Source: Theobroma cacao
Lineage: Eukaryota; Streptophyta; Magnoliopsida; Malvales; Malvaceae
DNA length: 64,000 nucleotides
Assembly (NCBI RefSeq): GCF_000208745.1
Contig: NC_030851.1
Span: 16,051,419 to 16,115,418 of the forward strand
Reading direction: 5' to 3'
Shown here: piece by piece, positions 57,001 through 64,000 of the stretch
Numbering within the stretch: position 1 is the first letter of the stretch
Layout of the letters: every line of letters starts with the position of its first letter
Program-made: the position numbers and the translations under genes
The notes under the pieces: generated by a model
What the model was told of the DNA's origin: nothing
Seen by the model: only the letters and a program-made list of their open reading frames with translations
Databases searched by the model: none

Positions 57001-57110
57001 TACGCTTCCTCCTTTTTTTTTGTCTAACTTAGCAAATAGCATTTCATCTCCTGTCATATGTCTTGAGTAGCCACTGTCCATATACCAAGGCTGTTTCTTC
57101 TTGAGTTGAG
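54060..57110 (-). pseudogene. Copia pol of element M (protease, integrase, RT, RNase H)
   Basis: Protease: MDSGYSRHMTG at 57081, with the catalytic D-S-G intact. A 277-codon open stretch continues through GAG-pre-integrase (LWHRRLGHVSMHT) and the zinc-binding CDACQLRKQ to the integrase core, with HIDLFGP and SDHGEEF for the first two catalytic aspartates. After a frameshift near 56250 comes GVVERKNRT with the catalytic glutamate, then FGCKCFVLNNGK and a stop. RT has GTKWVFRNKVKEQ, ARLVAQGYNQEERIDY, YQMDVKRAFLN, LYGLKQAPIACYE and the active site YVDD at 54945-54934. RNase H has DRKSTSGTCQFL and SKKQNSVALSTAEVEY (about 54420-54325), where the family sequence is A-E-Y/A. Frames are cut by roughly six stops or shifts. 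Confidence 0.92.
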
Positions 57111-57159
57111 CTCTTGAACATGTCTCCTTTAAGTGCAGCTTAACCTACAAAATCTAATT

Positions 57160-57345
57160 CAGTTTTTCTTTATAGGTACCCATACCTTGATGGGTCCTTG
57201 ATTCTTAGTTGCAATATAGGATCCTTTTGGAATCCATATTTTTTTTGTTTTTTTAGGGTACCTATACCTTGATGGGTCCTTGATACTTTTTCTTTATAGG
57301 TACCCATACCTTGATGGGTCCTTGATACTTTTTCTTTATAAGTTG
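57160..57345. repeat. Triplicated ~60-bp segment between gag and protease of M
   Basis: The plus-strand word 'taccttgatgggtccttgat' occurs at about 57183, 57268 and 57310. The second and third copies carry nearly identical flanks (AC-TTTTTCTTTATA-ggtaccc). Element L has a single copy at the equivalent place (24170-24215). The expansion is private to M and disrupts the reading frame. Confidence 0.85.
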
Positions 57346-57559
57346 CAATATGGGTACCTATAGGATCATTTTTTTAAAACAATCATATGATAAATGTTCA
57401 TGTTTTCCACAACTATAGCATCTAGATAAAGCATTATCATAATTTTTCTTCAAAAATGTGTTCCTACTTGATGTTTCCCTTTTTAAACATTTGAGAGATG
57501 TGTTTTCATCAAGTGTTTTTTGCAAAGCTTCAGATTTATTATCCAGCTCTAATTTTAAA

Positions 57560-58896
57560 ACTTCAAAATCTGTTTGAGTGTTCTAACTCAATTTGCAAAA
57601 AATTTCTTTGCTCAAAAACAAAGTTGAACTCTTTTTTTATATTTTTCAAATCATTTTCAAGTGATGCAGTCTTTTTCTTTAAAGTCTTGTATTTTGAAAA
57701 GAGTTTCAAATTCATCATAAAGGCATTCATACTAATCTTATAAATCATCAATAGAAATATCACAGGGGGATGAGGATACCTCAGATTCATTATCTTGTGC
57801 CATCAAACACAGGTTTGCTCTTTTCTCAGCTTTTTCTTCCTTACTTTCAGAACTTGAAGTGTCACTGTCTAACCAAGTAGTTGCCACCATTGCCTTCTTT
57901 GATTTCTTGTTTTTCTTTGGAGTCTCATCTTTCAGTAATGGGCATTCGAACTTAAAATGTCCAGGCTTTTTGCATTCAAAGCAAGTTAGCTCACTCTTTT
58001 TGTTGGGGTCATTTTTGTTTCTAGTTCTCCATGAAAAACCTTGATCTTTTTTAAACCCTTTTCTAGCCAATCTTTGGTTTCTTTTGTCCATAAGTTTTCT
58101 GAATTTCCTTGCAACTAGTGCTAACTCTTCATCATCATCACAGGATAGCTCTTCTAGCTCTTCTTCAAGAGTGCTAGCTTTTAGTGCAATGCTATTTTTC
58201 TTTTCTTTTGCTTCCTTACTATCTTCTTCATCCTCTTCCTTGAGTTCTAGTTCATGAGTAAGGAGAGAACCACAAATCTCATCTAGAGTAATAACATTTA
58301 GGTCCTTGGCTTCTCAGATTGCAGTCACTTTAGGTTTCTAATTTTTTGGTAAGTTTTTAAGAAGTCTTTTAACAATCTCATGCTCAGGTATTGGTTTGCC
58401 TAGCTGACTAAGTTTGTTTGTGATGTTTGTGAATCTATTTAACATGCTAGTAATATCTTCATCAAGTTTCATCTTTAAACATTTCATAATTATGGGTCAA
58501 GAGGGCTATCTTGGATTTCTTGACTTGAGAAGTCCCTTCATGGATAATCCTAAGTTTATCTCACACTTATTTAGTTGTTATATAGCTTGATATTTTTTTA
58601 AATTTGGTGGGAGTTAAGGCACAATGCAATGTATTGATAGCCTTAAAATTTGTTTGGACTCTCTTAGTTTCAACCTCGGTCCATTCAGACCTTGGCTTAG
58701 AGATCATCTCATTTGTCACTATATTTAAAGTTGAGGGAATGAATGGTCCATCAGTTATGACATCTCACATCTCATAATCAATTGTTATAATATATATTGA
58801 CAACTTAGTGCTCCAATAAGGATAGTTAGAGCCATCAAACGAAGGTGGTCTGTTTGTTGATTGTCCTTCAGCAACTACTGATTTTAGTTGAGCCAT
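57560..58896 (-). pseudogene. Copia gag of element M
   Basis: The start is the ATG at 58896 (MAQLKSVVAEGQSTNRPP), 55 bp after the LTR and matching the start of L gag. The UBN2-type core reads FDGSNYPYWST, then 'NFKAINTLHCALTPTKF', then 'RLLKNLP'. A stop occurs soon after residue 43 and others follow. An acidic linker (EEELEELSCDDDEEL) precedes an open stretch 58091-57738 with the zinc knuckle CFECKKPGHFKFEC (C-x2-C-x4-H-x4-C, intact, about 57985-57944). A serine/acidic tract and a lysine-rich coiled-coil region (57790-57563) follow. It is the structural particle protein of the element. This copy is interrupted. Confidence 0.87.
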
Positions 58897-58937
58897 TTGG
58901 ATCTTCCCAAGGGTGTTAGACCTTAATGACGGGTTAG

Positions 58938-58949
58938 GCTTTGATACCA
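58938..58949 (-). other. Primer-binding site of M
   Basis: On the minus strand TGGTATCAAAGC lies two bases inside the 5' LTR. It is identical to the site of element L and one base different from the perfect initiator methionine tRNA complement seen in K. Confidence 0.9.
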
Positions 58950-58951
58950 CT

Positions 58952-60095
58952 TGTTGGTCCCAAATAATGTGGTAAAAGGGGGGTGAATAGCACTTTTTGA
59001 CTCTTGACAAAAGGAGGAACTAATTTGAAAAGCAATGAAAATAAAAACATAGTAGACAATGCGCAGGAATTTAGAGTGGTTCGGTCCAAGACCTACATCC
59101 ACTACCTTGATTATCTAACCAATCCACTAAGAACCGGTGAAATTAACAAGCTTTCACCAAACTTTACAATGGCTTTTATTAGGCTTAGCCAAAATCTTTC
59201 ACAATAGTTTTTCTCGAGCTCAACTATAACCCAACACCTAACTTTTCAAGGCTAAGTTAGAACCTTTACACTCAACCAAGCTAACCCAAGCTTGATTGAA
59301 CCCCTTAGAGTGACCCTTTCACTCTAAGGACATAAAGAGAAATGAAAAAAAAGTGTACCTATGATCACAAAGTTGATCTAAGTGGTACAAGTTGAAGTGC
59401 AAAACACAATTACAAGGATGAGCATTGAGTGCAGTAAAGTGCAAAGAGATTTTTGCTGAATTTTTAGCTCTCTTTGCTTGGAAGTCTTCTATCTTCTCTT
59501 TATATGTTTTCCAACCGTTGGGAGACCCTTTTATACTTGAAGAAAAAACTCTGATGGCAGTTTGACAGTTTATGGCCATTGAAAATAGTTGAGAGTTGGT
59601 TTTAGCCGTTAATCTGTCTTTCAGTGCTCTGGTTCAAATTGCTGACAGATAGCTTTTAGTCGACTAACTTCCTTCTTAGTCGATTAAGTTGGTTCTATCT
59701 TCTGGCCTCAGTTTCTAGCAGAGAACACTTAGTCGACTAACTTATTTCTTGGTCGACTAAGTTGGTTCTGCCTTGAAGTCCATATTTCTGGCAGTAGCTT
59801 CTTAGTCAACTAACTCACTTCTTGGTCGATTAAGTTGGTTCTGTTTTTTAATACTCTTCAGCCTGCCATTTCTTCAATTTGAATTTTAGCCAACCAATAT
59901 TTTTCATTGTTCAACTAAGGACCTTCCTTTTTGTTGAGCAGTCATTTTTCCTAATTCATATGATTTTTGATATACACTTTTGACGGATTGATTTATTATT
60001 TGTATACAATTTTTTGTCCTGCACACTTAAGCAAAGATGTTAGACACAAATGAATAGGAATGTTTTATTGTCATCAAAAACTAATGGAGCCAACA
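58952..60095 (-). repeat. 5' LTR of M
   Basis: 1,144 bp, alignable throughout with 49845-51001. On the minus strand it starts TGTTGGCTCCATTAG and ends GGGACCAACA. Three pairs of palindromes lie at 59655-59845, and the TATA box AAGTATAAAAGGG is near 59535. Confidence 0.93.
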
Positions 60096-61200
60096 AATCA
60101 ACATCAAGCATTATCCTCTTTGTGGATAACCCATTCCAAAAGAATCTTCCTTGTATTTTATGAAGTTGATTTTTCACTTTTTTGAGCATTTGGAACAATG
60201 ACACATAGTAGATGGATAAGCTCCTTAAGATGGAATGTAAGATTATTACCCTTTTGCCAATGGAAAGTACTTTCGATTTTCAACTTGAAAGTCTAGATTC
60301 GAATCTCTCCATAACCAGCTTCCACACTTTAATGGAGTTCTAGCTTGCAATTAAGGGTAGCCCAAGATATGTGGACCTTTCTACCTTGAATGATATCCCA
60401 CTTGGCCAGTCCTTAACAACCTTCTTACCACACTGAAGAGATGTTCTTTTGAAAATTAACCTCTTAACCCCAAAATGACTTGGTAGCATTTGAATATTCT
60501 CTTGACATTTATCAGACACTCTAATTTTGATTCACAAAACATCGTGTCATTTACATATTAGAGATGAGAAATTTCCAATCCATTTGTATAAATCTCTACC
60601 CTTTGCAAAGGCCTATGCTTATCGCTTTGTTCAGCAAACAACTGATAACATCTTCTACTATATTGAAAAGGAAGAGTAATAATTGGCACCTTATCTCAAT
60701 CCTTTCTTTTTTGAATTGTCTCATTAGTGTCCCATTAATCAACAAAGATATTAAGGTTGAAGAAATACATTATTTAACTCCACTTTGATCCAATCATCCA
60801 ATGCCAAATCCAAAAAATTTCAATTGATGCTATCGTTTGTCTTTTCTAAATCAACTTTGAATTCAAAAAGTCTATCATCCCATTTGTAATTAGTGAGCAA
60901 ACAATAATTTGCCTTCTTTTGATAAAATCAAATTAATTTCGCCCAACATCTTCTCTACAACTTGCCGCAAGCGGTTTGTTACTACCTTGGCAACAACCTT
61001 ATAAACACTACAACCAAACTAATAAGTCCATAGTCTTTGATGGTGGATGGATTTGGTGCCTTCGGAATAAGTTAAACAATCTTTGATGCAACCATTTAAT
61101 GAGCATGACAAAAAGAATTCCCCCATGAAATTAATCACCTCCTCGTTGATTGTCAACCACTCCTTTTCATTGGCCTCTTTAATTTAGATGGAGCTTTGAT

Positions 61201-64000
61201 TGTTAATTATCTACTTTCCAACTTTTTGAATAGATTACTTGGAAGTACCTCAATTGCATCCCAAGAAGTCGATCCTGTGAAAAACTAGAGAGAGATAATG
61301 TGGTTGTCAAATAATCAATGTTAGGTAATGTGAAATACAAATTAAAAGAAAAGTATATTAGGCATTTAAAACACTTATTTTCTAAGTTTTTCTTTTTCAA
61401 CACTTCTTTAATTTTTTTTCTTCGCAATTAAGAATTAAAAGGAAAAATATAAAAAATGTTATATAAAATGGCATTGAAGATTTGGTGGTCACATCATTCT
61501 TTTGTCTTGGATTTAAACAGAATCAATTAAAATGATTATATTTTTGTACATTATGAAAATTTTCGTGATTTATACGTGACGAGTTAAAATTTAGTGAGAA
61601 AAGTAAGAAAAGTATGTAATTTTAATAACCTTTCATGAAAGTAACTTGTTCACAAAGCATGACGCAAAGGAAGAAAGAGAAATGTTGATGTTGATGACAG
61701 CAACAATAGTTAAATTTTGGCTTCAATATGGTGGCAAGTGGTGTCAATTTATGTAAGGTTATGCAAGTGAAAGATGATGCAATGATGGTAGGTGGAAGAA
61801 ATAAAGTGATATTGAAGAATGATCCATTAATGCTACACAAAGAGCCAAATGGTGTCAATTTATGTAAGGTTATGCAATAAAAGTGAAAGATGATGCAACG
61901 ATGGTAGGTGGAAGAAATAAAGTGATATTGAAGAATGATCCATTAATGCTACACAAAGAGAAATACCTTTTCCAAAATTCGAATAAAGAAAAGTTAAAAT
62001 TCTAAACATTGGAGTTCTAATTCAATGCTTAATTATTCAACAATTTTCATCAGATGTAGATATGAATGCCAAGTTGAGATCAAGATTGTTACATAATTGT
62101 TCGACTTTTTCTCAATGAATTAATATTTTGAAATTCTTTTAAACATCAAATGATGGTGTTTAAAGCATGGATATGGCTCCATTCTTTGCATATGTGTTTT
62201 ATAGGTGTCATACATATACAAACTAAGATATAATTGGGCATTTATTAAACATACTAGATAAGTTGAAAGCAAAATTTTTATATTGGACCTGAGATTGTAC
62301 ATGACGAAGATGTTGTGGTTGTAGTGAAGAGATGGAAAATTGTTGTCATCATTTATCAAAAAAAGTGCTGTCAACGAAGAAAGAGAAATGGTGATGATTG
62401 TTCAATTGTCTCTTCAATTCAATGTCATGTGGTGTTAACTTACATAAATGTAGCTTAGGTTAGGATTACAAGCAACTTTGCGTTTCAAAGAAGGAAAAGG
62501 AAATATCCAAGTAGATTTAAATTACGCCAAGTCAAGTGGGCTTTTGTTTGGAATCTCAAACTTAATAGGTGATATTTATTAGTCAAGTAAAATTATTGGG
62601 TCATAATAAGTGTTCTCTTTTAGTTTAAAATGGGAAGATTCTTGAAACCATTTATAAATTTGTGAATGACGTTAAAATTAGTTTAAGAAATTTTTTTTTA
62701 AAATGTAAAATAATAATATGTAATGAAGATATAAGTATCACAAATAAGCCAATGCATTAGGCTATCTCCAACAAAATGCAACTAACATAGAAAAAGAAAA
62801 CAAGATAATGCTAACATAATCAAATAGAGCAACATAACCTAATTACACAGCAAGTTAATTAAATTTGTCCACATTTAGACTCAAAAAGAATATCAGAATT
62901 CCAAACTTTCTTTGCTCAAGCATTTAGCATAAAACTAATTCTGAACGAAAATCATGCAAACTTTTCACAAACATACTTGGCAAGTCATTGATTGACAATA
63001 TGTGATTTACTTGAAAAAAAAATTATAAGGTCAATAAAATGATTATTCATGACCAAAAAGTATAATATATTGTAATGGTAAAATATTTTTAAAATATATG
63101 TAAGGAAAAGTGAACTACAAAATCAATAATCATTACCAATTGTTAAATTTTTTAATAATTGCTTTAATGATATTATATATAATTATCAATAATCATCATA
63201 TTATTACATCATAAAACAGCATAATAATGTTCGTAGGATTAAAACAATTTAATAGAAAATAGGTGCTTATAGAACCCAATTATTTTCTTCAAAGTATGCA
63301 ATATCATAGGGTAACTTCCAAGGGATAGTGTTTAAAAATTCACTTGTTCTAAAGTAAAAAATGCTTTATTTTACAAATTGTAAATGTACTAAGTGTATAT
63401 GTCCATTATTAGGGATACTTGTTTGAGGCTCACATGAAGGACTTGCATGCTTCAATAATTTGTCTAGTTACACAATTTTCATATAAGATGTGAAAACCTT
63501 AGAACTCGTAGAAGCAAATCTTAAAGTCAAAGGTTTGATACGGTCTTAATTCATGGATGGGTATGTTATTATGAGAATCTATGATCACTCTATAGGTAGG
63601 AACTACAAGGTGAAGGAAAGAGAATAAAAGGAGGGGGGAAATGCAGGAGGCAGGGTACATAGATAAATTCTAACTGTGGCTGCTAACCTTCTAAGTCGCT
63701 TACGTTTCGATTATCCTTCGAATCATTTTGATTCAGTTATTAAATCTATTAAAATGGTATTAGTGTAATTCTTCAATCAATATAGCTTCTATCATTGGCA
63801 GATTTTTTCCATCTAAGTTTGACTCATCAACATACACAGTATCATGTTTATGTTTTACCACCAATTTATATGGATCGAATTAGGGATGGATCCAAAAAAA
63901 TTATTCACCTTATCAGTATCATATAAGTTATATTTGTTTGGTTTGAGGTTTTTTTTCTTTCTTTTACTCTAAAAATAAGCAAACAAATTGAAACTCAAAT
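61201..64000. other. Unassigned DNA, probably MADS intron or intergenic
   Basis: There are no protein motifs on either strand. The longest open frames (61203-61427, 61622-61858 and 62120-62374, minus strand) are short, phenylalanine/leucine-rich, and look like chance. A tandem duplication lies at 61741-61960 (separate entry). I looked for MADS I-, K- and C-domain exons on the plus strand and found none. A transposon end could lie near 62690 (T8 run), but nothing supports a class. Confidence 0.45.
61741..61960. repeat. 111-bp tandem duplication
   Basis: Copy 1 (61741-61844) and copy 2 (61852-61960) both read GTGTCAATTTATGTAAGG, 'aagatgatgcaa.gatggtagg' and 'tgatccattaatgctacaca'. They differ by one substitution and a 5-bp insertion ('ataaa') in copy 2, so the duplication is recent. 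The unit has no recognised relatives in the window, although 'tgtggtgttaacttacataaatg' (62430) is weakly similar to its start. Confidence 0.88.

Larger units (their letters stand above)
49845..60095 (-). mobile_element. Complete SIRE-like Ty1/copia element M with a third coding region
   Basis: It is bounded by two LTRs (49845-51001 and 58952-60095) and a perfect duplication AATCA (49840-49844 and 60096-60100), 10,251 bp, inserted in LINE copy 2. Reading from high to low coordinates it has LTR, initiator-tRNA primer-binding site, gag, protease, integrase, RT, RNase H, a ~450-bp spacer, a third coding region, a further non-coding region, and the 3' LTR. Integrase before RT is the copia order. 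The size, the UBN2 gag with zinc knuckle and the extra 3' ORF fit the SIRE/Maximus lineage. The LTRs differ by roughly one base in ten in the parts compared, and gag-pol holds several stops, so M is old and inactive. Confidence 0.93.
48150..61200 (-). mobile_element. LINE copy 2, interrupted by copia element M
   Basis: The two halves are 48150-49844 and 60096-61200. The first half aligns with 45107-46790 of copy 1 (RNase H, zf-RVT and RT end). The second half continues the RT upstream, including the minus-strand RT pieces NRLRQVVEKMLGEINLILSK (about 60975-60915) and the active-site region near 60550. The 3' untranslated end seen in copy 1 is missing. The 5' boundary is near 61200, with no ORF1 or endonuclease recognised. 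The two LINE copies lie head to tail, with only about 30 bp between. Confidence 0.8.

Noticed and set aside
1..64000. tRNA, rRNA or other structural RNA genes
   Set aside because: Only the short tRNA-complementary primer-binding sites of retroelements were seen; no cloverleaf-capable sequence with A and B boxes was recognised by eye.

Overview
This window is plant nuclear DNA, almost certainly from a dicot. It is AT-rich and gene-poor. It is filled with long terminal repeat (LTR) retrotransposons of the Ty1/copia and Ty3/gypsy types, LINEs, a PIF/Harbinger DNA transposon and a hAT-like element. The one host gene I recognise is the first exon of a MIKC-type MADS-box gene at 42601-42785, whose product is closest to the FLC/MAF clade. 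I cannot name the species from the sequence.

Layout. 1-5140: the end of a Ty3-type LTR carrying a 497-bp tandem duplication, a copia LTR fragment, a decayed antisense copia pol fragment, an unclassified repeat with GC-rich hairpins, and a truncated unit of a ~551-bp tandem repeat. 5141-16766: a stack of five solo LTRs (A to E) nested three levels deep, most boundaries confirmed by 5-bp target-site duplications. 16767-18126: two more units of the 551-bp repeat and unassigned DNA. 18127-21006: solo LTR F. 21276-33237: a decayed Ty3 chromovirus (K), with a deleted copia element (L) in its 5' LTR and a solo LTR (P) in its gag. 33673-38698: a PIF/Harbinger element with TAA target duplications, a dead DDE transposase and a dead Myb/SANT-like second gene. 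38699-40948: intergenic DNA including an extremely AT-rich block. 40949-41985: a hAT (Tip100-like) non-autonomous element. 41986-42600: MADS promoter and leader. 42601-42785: MADS exon 1. From 42786 to the window end no further MADS exon is visible. That 21 kb holds two antisense LINE copies (44703-48118 and 48150-61200), a solo copia LTR (N) in the first, and a complete 10,251-bp SIRE-like copia element (M, 49845-60095) in the second.

How the parts relate. L, M, N and E have LTRs of one lineage (ends TGTTGRCTC...ACCAACA, or that sequence on the minus strand), so one copia lineage made at least four independent insertions here. M is the most informative. Beyond gag-pol it carries a third coding region (53603 down to about 51735), highly charged, with a core resembling the putative plant transposon protein domain. 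A TATA-like box and a pair of AGTCGACT-type palindromes, the motif that also fills the LTR U3, lie just upstream, suggesting an internal promoter. All transposon reading frames seen are broken by stops or frameshifts, except that the PIF Myb-like C-terminal exon and the N-terminal half of M's extra ORF are still open.

All assignments come from reading the sequence and its translations. No database search was run. Boundaries supported by target duplications are given to the base; others are approximate.
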